A program made the position numbers and the translations under genes. A DNA stretch of 33,645 bases, from positions 1 through 33,645 of the forward strand of contig JAAEPL010000516.1 in the NCBI GenBank assembly GCA_024232675.1. The letters run 5' to 3'. Under the pieces are notes generated by a model. The model had not been told where the DNA came from. It ran no database searches and saw nothing but the letters and a program-made list of their open reading frames with translations. The stretch is from Planctomycetaceae bacterium (GTDB taxonomy: Bacteria > Planctomycetota > Planctomycetia > Pirellulales > Pirellulaceae). Position 1 is the stretch's first letter; each line of letters opens with the position of its first letter. Positions 8,078 through 16,366 of the stretch are shown here, in pieces.

Positions 8078-9892
8078 ATGATGAAACCTGCTGAATCTCA
8101 ATTCGAAAACCAAGAATCCTCCGCGGATCAGCGGGCAGGTTTCCTGAGGCGTTACGTCTTTTCAATCGATCACAAAGTCATTGGTTTGCAGTTTCTCTTT
8201 TCAGCGCTCATCTGGTTGCTGGTAGGCGGAGCGTTGGCGATGGCAATTCGCTGGCAAATGGCATGGCCCTGGACCCGGATCCCGATCATTGGTTCGTGGC
8301 TATTTCAGAGCGAGGGTGGCCAAATTTCACCCGAGTTTTACACCATGTTGTTCACCATGCATGGCACCGTGATGATTTTTTTCGTCATCATTCCGTTGTT
8401 GCTGGGAGCCTTTGGTAATTACCTGATCCCCTTGATGATCGGGGCGCGTGACATGGCCTTTCCAAAATTGAACATGCTGAGTTACTGGTTCATGTGGCCC
8501 GCTTTTATCAGCCTGTTGATGGCCTTTTTTGCACCGGGCTATGGCCCCGGCGCCGGCTGGACTGCCTATCCCCCATTGGCAACCGTTTGGGAAGCCTCGC
8601 CCGGCAGCGGTTGGGCGCAAACTCTGTGGCTGGTGAGCCTGTTATTCGTAGGGATTTCCAGCATTCTGGGTTCGATTAATTACATTGCCACTATTTTGTT
8701 TTTGCGTGCCCCCGGGCTCGACATGTTCCGGCTTCCCATGACTATTTGGGGCCTGTTGATAACCGCCATTCTGCAAGCCTTGGCGTTGCCGGTTTTGACC
8801 GTCGCGTTAATGATGCAATTGATGGATCGTCATTTGGGCACGGGGTTCTTCACGCCCGACAACTTGATCATCAATAACTTTGAAACCGTCGGCACGGTGG
8901 GCCAACCGTTGTTGTGGCAACATCTGTTTTGGTTTTATTCCCATCCAGCGGTCTACATCATGATCTTGCCGATCATGGGGATGGTTTCTGACATTCTTTG
9001 TTGCTTCGCCCGCAAACCTCTGTTCGGATATCGTCCCATGGTTTATTCCATGTGTGCCATCGCGGGCATGGGGTTTGTCGTCTGGGGACACCACATGTTT
9101 GTTTCCGGCATGCATCCCTTCATGGGAACCGTCTTCATGATCTCGACAATGATGATCGCGTTGCCGAGCAGCGTGAAGGTATTTAATTGGCTGGCAACAC
9201 TGTGGGGTGGTCGGATTCACTTCACCACCTCGATGTTGTTTTCAATCTCCTTCGTTTCGATGTTCATCATTGGTGGATTGTCCGGCATTGTGATGGCAGC
9301 CAACTCCATCGACGAGTTTGTCCATGACACCTATTACATCGTCGCTCATTTTCACTACGTCCTATTTGGCGGAACCATCATGGGCGTTTTTGCCGCGCTG
9401 TACTTTTGGTTTCCCAAAATGTTCGGGCGGATGCTCAATGAAACCGCGGGGAAATGGCATTTCCTGTTAACCTTCATCTTTTTGAACGGTACTTTCTTCC
9501 CCATGCACATTCTCGGTTGGCGGGGCTTTCCCCGTCGCATGGCGGATCCTTATTTCAGCGGGCAGTTTTTAGACCTACTGCCGCTGAACCGAATGATCAC
9601 ATGGTGTGCATTTGCCATGGCTGCTGCACAATTGATCTTTATCGTTAACTTTTTCTACAGCATGTTTTGGGGCCCCCGGGCAGGAAAAAACCCTTGGCAC
9701 GCCAACACCCTTGAATGGACGGTCAGTTCCCCGCCGCCCCACGACAATTTCGAGCAAATCCCCACCATCACCCGAGGTCCCTACGAATACAGCAATCCCG
9801 AACATGGCGAAGATTTCTGGCTGCAGGTCGACGAGCCTGAGGGGACGGTGGAAAACGGCAAGATGTCTACGGAAGACGTGCCTGAGCGGTAA
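8078..9892 (+). CDS. coxA: Cytochrome c oxidase subunit I (A2 type)
   Basis: Catalytic subunit of a proton-pumping haem-copper oxidase with about 12 helices. The ATG at 8078 follows the coxB stop; the longer ORF from 8033 would overlap coxB. Haem a ligands are His95 (HGTVMIF) and His426. CuB ligands are His289, His338 and His339, with His424 at the high-spin haem. Tyr293 would form the His-Tyr cross-link. The D-channel glutamate of A1 enzymes is absent: the motif is YSHPAVY (Tyr287-Ser288), the hallmark of A2 oxidases. GNYLIPLMIGARDMAFP and the VKVFNWLAT region are normal. The polar C-terminal tail after about residue 550 is acidic and has no recognised motif. Confidence 0.97.
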   Translation: MMKPAESQFENQESSADQRAGFLRRYVFSIDHKVIGLQFLFSALIWLLVGGALAMAIRWQMAWPWTRIPIIGSWLFQSEGGQISPEFYTMLFTMHGTVMIFFVIIPLLLGAFGNYLIPLMIGARDMAFPKLNMLSYWFMWPAFISLLMAFFAPGYGPGAGWTAYPPLATVWEASPGSGWAQTLWLVSLLFVGISSILGSINYIATILFLRAPGLDMFRLPMTIWGLLITAILQALALPVLTVALMMQLMDRHLGTGFFTPDNLIINNFETVGTVGQPLLWQHLFWFYSHPAVYIMILPIMGMVSDILCCFARKPLFGYRPMVYSMCAIAGMGFVVWGHHMFVSGMHPFMGTVFMISTMMIALPSSVKVFNWLATLWGGRIHFTTSMLFSISFVSMFIIGGLSGIVMAANSIDEFVHDTYYIVAHFHYVLFGGTIMGVFAALYFWFPKMFGRMLNETAGKWHFLLTFIFLNGTFFPMHILGWRGFPRRMADPYFSGQFLDLLPLNRMITWCAFAMAAAQLIFIVNFFYSMFWGPRAGKNPWHANTLEWTVSSPPPHDNFEQIPTITRGPYEYSNPEHGEDFWLQVDEPEGTVENGKMSTEDVPER

Positions 9893-10012
9893 AGTTTAAG
9901 TATTACACAACCGGGGTAGGACGATAGGGAACGGGGGTTGAGCCAAGACCTATCTGCCGCGTTTGTGGCAGTTGTATCTCGATCATTGAGCAACAATTGA
10001 TTATGCTAAGGC

Positions 10013-10999
10013 ATGAAAAAATCGCCGTCCAACCGGCAAAAAACGAGTTCGGAAGAGCCCGATTTCGGAGAACGCCGCGTGGCAACTAACATAATATCAG
10101 CAACTGACGAGCCCACAGACCAAGCGGTTGGATTGGTTCGTTCCTACGTGGAACTCGCGAAACCGCGAATCTCCATCATGGTTTTGCTGACAGTTGCTGT
10201 AGCGGGACTTGTTTCGCTCCCGCAAACCGTCGCCGGTTCGGGCTGGCAACTCGTCCATGCCATGATTGGTTTGTTGTTGATTTCGGGCAGTGGATGTGCG
10301 CTCAACCAGTACTTGGAACGTTATGTCGATTGGATGATGGTGAGGACATGCAAACGTCCGCTCCCAGCACAACGACTTTCATCTGTGCAGGTCGCCGTCT
10401 TTGGTGCGGTGACGTTTGGCATCGGTCTCGCCTGGCTGATAGCCCTCGTTAACTGGCAAACCGCATTAATCGCCGGTGGCAACTGGATCCTGTATGTCTG
10501 GATCTATACACCGCTGAAGCTCCGCAGCTGGCTGAATACTTACGTGGGTGCCGTGGCGGGTGCCTTGCCAGTCTTGATCGGCAGTACCGCGGTTTGCGAT
10601 GGACAGGTTACCTTAGGAGCTTGGTTGCTGTTCGCCGTCTTGTTCATTTGGCAGTTTCCTCACTTCATGGCAATCGCTTGGCTGTATCGAGGAGAGTACG
10701 CTGACGCAGGAATCCGCATGGCCACCACGGTTGATGCCACCGGCAAACTTGCTGGACGGCACGCACTTGCCTTTTGCTTGATGCTGTTCCCGGTCACAGT
10801 TGCTGCTATCTGGCCGGCCAATTTAATCAACGTGGTCCTACTGATTCTCGCTTTAGGGCTGGCCGTTTGGTACCTCAAAGCGGCTGTCGTGTTTTGGAAG
10901 AAAACAGATACTGTTACCTCTCGACGTTTGTTTCGAGTTTCACTCGGCTACCTGACCGCCTATCTGGCACTGCTGTCGATTTGTGCGTTAGTCCAATGA
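10013..10999 (+). CDS. ctaB: Protohaem IX farnesyltransferase
   Basis: Adds the farnesyl tail to haem b to form haem O, precursor of haem A for the oxidase encoded around it. It is a UbiA-family membrane enzyme; eight or so helices can be drawn. The first prenyl-diphosphate binding motif is NQYLERYVDWMMVRTCKRPL (from Asn98), where the usual first Asp is Glu102 and Asp106 remains. The second is near YTPLKLRSWLNTYVG. The N-terminal 40 residues are polar and variable. The stop codon overlaps the coxC start (ATGA), so the two are translationally coupled. Also called cyoE in other bacteria. No haem A synthase (ctaA) is in the window. Confidence 0.93.
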   Translation: MKKSPSNRQKTSSEEPDFGERRVATNIISATDEPTDQAVGLVRSYVELAKPRISIMVLLTVAVAGLVSLPQTVAGSGWQLVHAMIGLLLISGSGCALNQYLERYVDWMMVRTCKRPLPAQRLSSVQVAVFGAVTFGIGLAWLIALVNWQTALIAGGNWILYVWIYTPLKLRSWLNTYVGAVAGALPVLIGSTAVCDGQVTLGAWLLFAVLFIWQFPHFMAIAWLYRGEYADAGIRMATTVDATGKLAGRHALAFCLMLFPVTVAAIWPANLINVVLLILALGLAVWYLKAAVVFWKKTDTVTSRRLFRVSLGYLTAYLALLSICALVQ

Positions 11000-12261
11000 C
11001 AACGGAGCATGATGTGAGCACCGAACAACAGCCTCCAGTGTCCCCACCTACGCCAGAAAAATCAAAGTTGCCGTTCACCATCGGTCAACTTGGCATGTGG
11101 ATTTTCATATCGACGGAAGTCATGCTCTTTGCGGGCATTATTGCCGTATACCTCGTACTTCGCTTGACAACGTTACAGTCGGGTTGGCCGACGCGAACGG
11201 ATATGCATGTCTATACTGAGACAGGCGTCACCATGACGATCTTCTTGGTGTTCTCGGCGGTTTGTGCTTGGCAATCATGGATAGCATGCAACGAGAGCCG
11301 TCCGCGGGCAGCTCGTTTATGGTTGGTGGTAACCATCTTGCTAGGTTGCGTCTTCCTAGGAATCAAATTCAACGAGTACTACGACAAGTACAAAGTAGGT
11401 TTGATGCCAATCCCGGGCGAGAATCAAATTCACGAAACGGCAGACCACCAGTACCTCTCGCATGTGAATCAGCGGCTACGCAGCATGATTGTGGATTTTG
11501 AATCGCGGGACCCGCAAACGCTCGATGAAAATGACAAACAGCGGATGGAGCTGCTGTACTCATTAAAAGCTAACATGACCGAAGCAACGGCACGCAATGC
11601 GGGGCGAACCAACAGTCCCTTTGACGCCAGACTTTACATGGATTTGATGGCCTATCAGGTATACCCTCACGTCGATTCCGGAAAAGACGTCGATAGGGTC
11701 TATCTGCCAGAACGAAAGATGCTCAAGCGGGAACTCGATGTTCTCAACGAACGTCTTGGTTTAGTCATAAAACGAGAGCAGTTGATTGTTCAACAACTGT
11801 CAAACTTGGAAGGCCAGGTCGAACGCTTCGATCTGCTCGGTGGCAGCACCGAAGAGGCCAGTAGGATGGAAACAACAAAACAATGGCTCGAGACGAAAAA
11901 GCAACAACAACAAGACTTGGCGGTCGAGTCTCGACAACTGCAAGCCACCATTGCCCCGCTCCAAGGGCGCGAAGATAATTTATCCGCCTCGTTTGACACA
12001 GAGGGTAGTTTTGAGGGCATCAACGAACGGTATGACTTGCGTCTGCCGGTAGTGATCCCCAACGGTCAAGCATGGATGAGTATCTACCTGCTCCTCACCG
12101 GCATGCACGCCCTGCACTTGATTGTGGGATTGATCGCCTTGGCATTTTGGTTACCCCAAAAACTAACAGCCCGAAAATCACCCGCTTTTTACGTAACATG
12201 TATGTATTGGCAATTTGTGGATGCCATGTGGCTAACGATTTTTGTGTTTATCTATCTCTAA
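10996..12261 (+). CDS. coxC: Cytochrome c oxidase subunit III with long coiled-coil insertion
   Basis: The start is the ATG that overlaps the ctaB stop; the ORF-track start at 10774 lies inside ctaB. Residues 30-135 contain three helices typical of subunit III (GQLGMWIFISTEVMLFAG, then a second helix, then LGCVFLGIKFNEYYDKY). Residues 346-421 hold the last two helices (LLLTGMHALHLIVG; YWQFVDAMWLTIFVFIYL). Between them lies an insertion of about 205 residues, hydrophilic, with a long heptad-like region rich in Leu, Glu, Gln and Lys. Ordinary subunit III has a short loop there. The insertion is in frame and both flanks are conserved, so it is not a sequencing artefact by appearance. Its topology and role are unknown. 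Confidence 0.88.
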   Translation: MTTEHDVSTEQQPPVSPPTPEKSKLPFTIGQLGMWIFISTEVMLFAGIIAVYLVLRLTTLQSGWPTRTDMHVYTETGVTMTIFLVFSAVCAWQSWIACNESRPRAARLWLVVTILLGCVFLGIKFNEYYDKYKVGLMPIPGENQIHETADHQYLSHVNQRLRSMIVDFESRDPQTLDENDKQRMELLYSLKANMTEATARNAGRTNSPFDARLYMDLMAYQVYPHVDSGKDVDRVYLPERKMLKRELDVLNERLGLVIKREQLIVQQLSNLEGQVERFDLLGGSTEEASRMETTKQWLETKKQQQQDLAVESRQLQATIAPLQGREDNLSASFDTEGSFEGINERYDLRLPVVIPNGQAWMSIYLLLTGMHALHLIVGLIALAFWLPQKLTARKSPAFYVTCMYWQFVDAMWLTIFVFIYL

Positions 12262-12374
12262 GGTGAACCGTCTTTTTTTAAGCCAATACGCCCCTTCTGA
12301 TTTGAGTTGCTTGGGATACACCAGTCCGGTTAAATCAATTCAGGTAAAGACATTAGCATTTTCAGATCGACGAA

Positions 12375-13619
12375 ATGAATATCAAAAAAATCGGTATCGT
12401 GCTGTGGATCGGCGTCCTCGTTTATGGCAGCTTCTACATCTATCAACGACTTAACTTGAAACCTGTCGTTAGGCTAGATGATCCGGGGATGGCTGCCATC
12501 TTAGATCCTGAGCACGACGGCAGAGTCTTCGTAGACGTTCCTTGGAAACGTCTCCCACAAATAGAACCTTTTGATTTGACCGAACGCAGCGGTGAGGATT
12601 TCGACAGTCGCTCTCTGGCGGGCAAGCCTTATGTTCTAAGCTTCTTCTTCACCAACTGCCCCACAATTTGCAGGGATCTCAATCGACAAATCGGAGTGCT
12701 CGCCAACCGGCACAAGAACACCGAGACGACCTTCATCGGCATGTCCGTGGACACCAAGAATGATACACCGGAAGTCTTACGAGCCTACGCGGAAGACTTC
12801 AACGCCGATCCCGAGAAGTGGCTCATGCTGACAGGCCAGCAGTTCAAGATCAACGAACTTGCAAGGCAGCAACTACTCACCGTGGTCGACGGCGAGCATC
12901 ATACCGGTGACATCTTTCTGGTCGACCGCTGGGGTCGATTTCGGGATCGCTTCTCATGGGACGATCCCCGCGAGATGAAGCGGTTTGACTCGGTGTTGGA
13001 AGAAGTACTTGCCGAGACAAGCCCTCCTCTGGATAAGACGGTCAAAACCCGTAACGTTGCCGCAACGTTCCCACACACAAAACAAAACCAACCCTCTGCA
13101 CACCCGTGGCTCAGAGATTTCCAACTGACAGATTCTCAGGGAAAAGATTTTTATTCCCGTGATTTGACCGGGCAGGTCTGGGTAGGAAGCTTCTTTTTCT
13201 CAAGGTGCGGTAGCGTCTGTCCGAAACAAAATGCATGGCTAGCGAAAATCCAACCAGACCTCGCCGGCCGAAAGGTAAAGACGGTAAGCATTACAACAGA
13301 TCCGGATTACGATCAGCCAGAAATTTTACGTCCCTATGCACGGTCGTTAAACGCAACAGACGACGAATGGCTGTTCCTAACAGGCGATGACACTTACATT
13401 CAGCGTATTGGCAGCGAGTTTTTGGGAATCCCGGTTCACGGCGAACACCACTCTTCCCTGCTGGCGGTGGTGGATCGTTGGGGGAACGTGCGAGGACACA
13501 TGGATTGGCAGGCCGAGAACGGCAAGGAAAAACTCCTGAATCTAGTTGACCAATTGAATCAAGAGACGCAACCGCCCGCGGAATTCGAATTAATAAAAAC
13601 GGAGATGAACGACGAATGA
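12375..13619 (+). CDS. Tandem SCO1/SenC copper chaperone fusion
   Basis: SCO proteins deliver copper to, or reduce, the CuA site of subunit II. This 414-residue protein carries two complete thioredoxin-fold SCO domains behind one N-terminal helix (about 6-24). Domain 1 (about 60-215) has CPTIC (Cys95, Cys99) and GEHH with a candidate ligand His176. Domain 2 (about 240-400) has CGSVC (Cys278, Cys282) and GEHH with His359. Both keep all three copper ligands, so neither looks dead. The domains differ clearly in sequence, so the duplication is old. Its stop overlaps the next gene (ATGA). Confidence 0.92.
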   Translation: MNIKKIGIVLWIGVLVYGSFYIYQRLNLKPVVRLDDPGMAAILDPEHDGRVFVDVPWKRLPQIEPFDLTERSGEDFDSRSLAGKPYVLSFFFTNCPTICRDLNRQIGVLANRHKNTETTFIGMSVDTKNDTPEVLRAYAEDFNADPEKWLMLTGQQFKINELARQQLLTVVDGEHHTGDIFLVDRWGRFRDRFSWDDPREMKRFDSVLEEVLAETSPPLDKTVKTRNVAATFPHTKQNQPSAHPWLRDFQLTDSQGKDFYSRDLTGQVWVGSFFFSRCGSVCPKQNAWLAKIQPDLAGRKVKTVSITTDPDYDQPEILRPYARSLNATDDEWLFLTGDDTYIQRIGSEFLGIPVHGEHHSSLLAVVDRWGNVRGHMDWQAENGKEKLLNLVDQLNQETQPPAEFELIKTEMNDE

Positions 13620-14128
13620 TTGAGATGCTGCCCCATGTCAACGCGTCATTAAATTCAGTAGCCACCTTATTGCTGGTGATTGGCTATGTATTAATTCGCT
13701 CGCGAAAAGAGCAGGCGCACAAAGTAGCAATGCTCTCAGCATTCGCAGTCTCCTGCGTTTTTCTGATTTGCTACCTCTTCTACCATGCGAACGTTGGCAG
13801 CAAAAAATTTCCCACCGCAGACTATGATCAAATTTGGTATGTGGTCTATCTATTGATTCTTATTCCCCACATCATCCTGGCGATGGCCGTCCCCGTCCTC
13901 GGTTTGATCACGATTTGGCTGGGACTGAAAATCGACCTGCGGGGCAAAAACACCAACCCTTCCCCTGAATTCCTGCAAAACCAAGGAACTATCCGCCGCA
14001 AGCATAGAAAAATCGCCCGAATCACGTTTCCGATCTGGTTATATGTTTCGGTTACCGGTGTGCTGGTGTATCTTTATTTGTATTGGTGGTTTCCGCCCAT
14101 CCCCGAACTAACCCCGGTCGTCGGCTAA
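13616..14128 (+). CDS. DUF420 / CtaM-like membrane protein
   Basis: 170 residues with about four helices, beginning MIEMLPHVNASLNSVATLL. DUF420 includes Bacillus CtaM, which is needed for activity of aa3/caa3 oxidases, probably in metal-centre assembly. Family features here are the HVNASLN opening, HK at the second helix, YHAN in a loop, and IPHIILA with a buried His. Overlap with the SCO fusion at its 5' end and with the CPNC gene at its 3' end (TAATG) points to a single assembly module. The family call rests on motif recall rather than a profile search. Confidence 0.85.
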   Translation: MIEMLPHVNASLNSVATLLLVIGYVLIRSRKEQAHKVAMLSAFAVSCVFLICYLFYHANVGSKKFPTADYDQIWYVVYLLILIPHIILAMAVPVLGLITIWLGLKIDLRGKNTNPSPEFLQNQGTIRRKHRKIARITFPIWLYVSVTGVLVYLYLYWWFPPIPELTPVVG

Positions 14129-14364
14129 TGAACAACCCGAGCCTGCTAAAATGGACAGTCACATGTGCCGCGTTAATTGCGTGCATGCTGCTTCTGCCAT
14201 GCGTCGCCGAAGCTTGCCCTAACTGCAAAAGCTCAGTGGCTCACGACAGTAACGGGATGGCTTTGGGATTCGCCTGGAGCATCGCATTCATGTTGGCAGT
14301 TCCGGTGACGATTGTTTCCGCTTGGGCCATCGCGATTCGAAAGTACTTGCAGCAACTTCGCTGA
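14128..14364 (+). CDS. Small CPNC-motif membrane protein
   Basis: 78 residues. The start is the ATG overlapping the DUF420 stop (TAATG); the ORF-track start at 14083 lies inside that gene. A hydrophobic leader (about 8-27) leads into ACPNCKSS (two cysteines two residues apart), followed by VAHDSNGMALG, then a second helix (about 46-66) and a basic tail. The CxxC motif lies at the outer face if the leader acts as a signal. It resembles no domain I can name. Being last in a coupled series of SCO and DUF420 genes, a role in copper delivery or thiol reduction for the oxidase is a reasonable inference, not shown. Confidence 0.75.
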   Translation: MNNPSLLKWTVTCAALIACMLLLPCVAEACPNCKSSVAHDSNGMALGFAWSIAFMLAVPVTIVSAWAIAIRKYLQQLR

Positions 14365-14422
14365 CGTAAAGACCGGCGGCCAAACCTGACGACCGAACTG
14401 CGCACAGCGGTTTACCACAGGA

Positions 14423-15310
14423 TCAGAGTCTTTCTTCGATCCATTCTTTCACGGCTCTCATCGCGCGATGCTGAACCCCTGCGTAGAAGTGGTTAGCACT
14501 TTCAATCACAGTCATCGAAAATGGCTCTCGCGTCTTACAGATATCACGAGCGATCTCCTCTAACCCTTGAAAAGCCGCATTCTTTTGCAATTCACGCTCA
14601 CCGAACACCAACAGCGTGGGCACGTTAATCAGGTCTACGCACCGAGTCCAATCGTACCGGTCTTCCGGCCCATATTTATCTCGATAAGCGCCTGCCGCCA
14701 TGTGAGTGGGGAAAGGGAAATCCACCTGCATTAGCTTGTGAGCATTTCCGAGCTCGACTTCTTCCTGCGCAGTTCGTATCCATTTACGAAAATCGGCCGC
14801 TCTTTCTGATTGCAGAAATGATGCGTGACATAATCGTGTCGCCGACAAACCGACGATGGCTTTTATGCTTTCATCCTGCAACTGTGCAGCCGCATAGAGC
14901 GCCTTGATTGCCCCCAAACTATGCCCGATCAAGCCCACGTTCGCGTAGCCTCTTTGACGCATCCAATCGATCCAACCAGCGACATCATGGCGACAGTCAT
15001 CGACTATTTCATAAGCCGCACCTAATGTCTTAGCACGACCGGCAACGCGACTCGTACTTATATTGTCATGACCGCGTGTATTGACGACTGCGACAGCGAT
15101 GCCAAGTGACCCAAGCTCATCCGCGAGCCCGAGGTTCAGGCTCGACCCATAAAAATTACCTGCAAGACCATGAAGCACAATTGCTGCATCCAGTGAAACG
15201 CTCTTCTTTTCCTGCGCCCGCTGAAAAAGACCCTGCAGTTTCACGCCATCGGGTGTCAGCGTCGAAACGAGTTCATAATGTCGATCGGGTTTAGAATCAC
15301 TTGTTTGCAT
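14423..15310 (-). CDS. Alpha/beta hydrolase
   Basis: 295 residues from the ATG at 15310 (the ORF track adds three codons from a TTG). Motifs: VLHGLAGNFYGSS as the oxyanion region, VVNTRGHD after strand 4, the nucleophile elbow GLIGHSLGAIKA, a late strand VPTLLVFGERE supplying an acidic residue, and ESANHFYAG supplying the histidine. The triad therefore seems complete. The form resembles serine esterases/UPF0613-like hydrolases that act on small acyl substrates, but the substrate cannot be read from sequence. No signal peptide. It converges with the cox cluster end with 58 bases between. Confidence 0.85.
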   Translation of the reverse strand: MQTSDSKPDRHYELVSTLTPDGVKLQGLFQRAQEKKSVSLDAAIVLHGLAGNFYGSSLNLGLADELGSLGIAVAVVNTRGHDNISTSRVAGRAKTLGAAYEIVDDCRHDVAGWIDWMRQRGYANVGLIGHSLGAIKALYAAAQLQDESIKAIVGLSATRLCHASFLQSERAADFRKWIRTAQEEVELGNAHKLMQVDFPFPTHMAAGAYRDKYGPEDRYDWTRCVDLINVPTLLVFGERELQKNAAFQGLEEIARDICKTREPFSMTVIESANHFYAGVQHRAMRAVKEWIEERL

Positions 15311-15398
15311 CGCAATCAATCGGCTCGCTAATTTTCAAATTTGCTCGAACTGCTTTTTAATTACACAGACTGCAGAGTGAGGCTGCGAGTCAGCGCAT

Positions 15399-15428
15399 AA
15401 AAAAACCGAAGCGTTCAACCTTCGGTTT
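15399..15428 (-). terminator. Rho-independent terminator after the 153-residue gene
   Basis: A 9-bp perfect stem AAACCGAAG/CTTCGGTTT with an 8-nt loop. On the minus strand it is followed by a run of Ts (As at 15399-15405 on +, partly within the stem). It lies 32 bases beyond the stop of the minus-strand gene at 15461-15922 and ends that transcript. Confidence 0.8.
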
Positions 15429-15460
15429 GTATTATCTTTGCGAATCGAAATGGGTACACC

Positions 15461-15922
15461 TTAGTGGTGATGACCCGGTACGCTGCTTAATTGTGATAGC
15501 AGTTGCAAGACACCATTCAGGTGAGCCAGTCGCGGCCCGAATCGGTCGACAAATTCATTCAATACGAATTCACCTTCCATCATATTCTCGTGATTATCGT
15601 TGATTTCGTGAGTCACGTTTTCAATGAATTCTGTTTGCACCTGCCCCAAAGCCTCAGCCGCGATGCGACAGCGGCGAGCCAGTACGGGATTGGCTTCTTT
15701 CCATTGCCCCAATTCGGCTGCTCGCTGACGTTGGCCCGCGTTCATCTGTTCCATAAGATCTTCCAGCAACTCATTTTGCCGATCCTGAGCAACCACCATT
15801 TGCCGCAGGAGATCAGTGATTTCCTGTGCTGGGGTCGCGGGGACGCCTGCCGATTCGGTGGAACCAGGGGAAACGTCCAGGTGAAAGACTTGGGAAAGAT
15901 TATCGTGGGGACCGTGGTTCAT
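15461..15922 (-). CDS. Hypothetical protein, monocistronic
   Basis: 153 residues, no recognised family. Soluble and acidic, largely helical by appearance. A short disordered N-terminus is followed by a possible coiled coil (about 35-75, LLRQMVVAQDRQNELLEDLM) and a second helical region (about 90-145). It ends in GHHH. The regulation is unusually legible: a near-consensus promoter at 15971-15999, a GGAG ribosome site six bases from the ATG, and a terminator just after the stop. This suggests a real, well-expressed, free-standing gene. The function is unknown. Confidence 0.8.
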   Translation of the reverse strand: MNHGPHDNLSQVFHLDVSPGSTESAGVPATPAQEITDLLRQMVVAQDRQNELLEDLMEQMNAGQRQRAAELGQWKEANPVLARRCRIAAEALGQVQTEFIENVTHEINDNHENMMEGEFVLNEFVDRFGPRLAHLNGVLQLLSQLSSVPGHHH

Positions 15923-15970
15923 GTGTCGCTCCGCAACGGGATGAATGGGGATATGTTTGGGATGTACTCC

Positions 15971-15999
15971 AGTATAAACACGGTTAAGAAGAGTGTCGA
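15971..15999 (-). promoter_or_regulatory. Sigma70-type promoter for the 153-residue gene
   Basis: On the minus strand, TCGACA (-35, one mismatch) and TATACT (-10, one mismatch) are separated by exactly 17 bases. The predicted start of transcription is near 15964, giving a leader of about 40 bases that ends in the GGAG ribosome site before the ATG at 15922. This is the best promoter match I found in the window. Confidence 0.6.
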
Positions 16000-16247
16000 G
16001 AATGACTTTAGAAACATCACAATGAATCGAGCCTTTTTTGGCAAACCCGCATCACAAACACAAGGAACCGCAATCTTTAACAAGAAACAGGATAAAAAAG
16101 TGAGACACAAATATAAATAAAACGTCTCCGTTAAAACTTTCCAGTTAGGCAGTTGACAAGTGCTGGCTCCCTTGTAGCAGGACTATCTTTCCTAATCCGA
16201 ACCGACGAATCCTAAAACCGTGCAGGCTTTCCCTAATCCGCAACGTC

Positions 16248-16270
16248 GCATCTTTGACGCTTAAAGATGC
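16248..16270. repeat. Perfect hairpin GCATCTTT/AAAGATGC
   Basis: An 8-bp inverted repeat with a 7-base spacer, 97 bases before the chosen start of the gene preceding the SNF2 helicase. It has no T-run, so it is not a terminator. It could be an operator or a leader hairpin. Confidence 0.4.
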
Positions 16271-16366
16271 GGTCCTCCGCTGGTCGATCTTTCTTCCAAC
16301 CCACCTCATTCATGTAATGGTGGAAAAACCAGAATCTTCCACCTGTTGCACTGTTGTAAAAACTGC

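Larger units (their letters stand above)
15923..16366. other. Intergenic region between an unknown gene and the SNF2 pair
   Basis: The left part holds the promoter of the minus-strand gene (15971-15999). The rest is partly AT-rich (16070-16130) with no convincing ORF; the + ORF crossing 15503-16120 is a shadow of the minus gene. A near-duplicate CCTAATCCG occurs at about 16192 and 16232. A hairpin lies at 16248-16270. No clear promoter for the + strand pair was found. Confidence 0.5.

Noticed and set aside
8807-9220. 137-codon minus ORF
   Set aside because: Histidine- and Asp-rich antisense of coxA, a normal by-product of codons for hydrophobic residues.
15503-16120. 205-codon + ORF
   Set aside because: Mostly antisense to the 153-residue minus gene, which has a promoter, ribosome site and terminator of its own; composition typical of a shadow frame.
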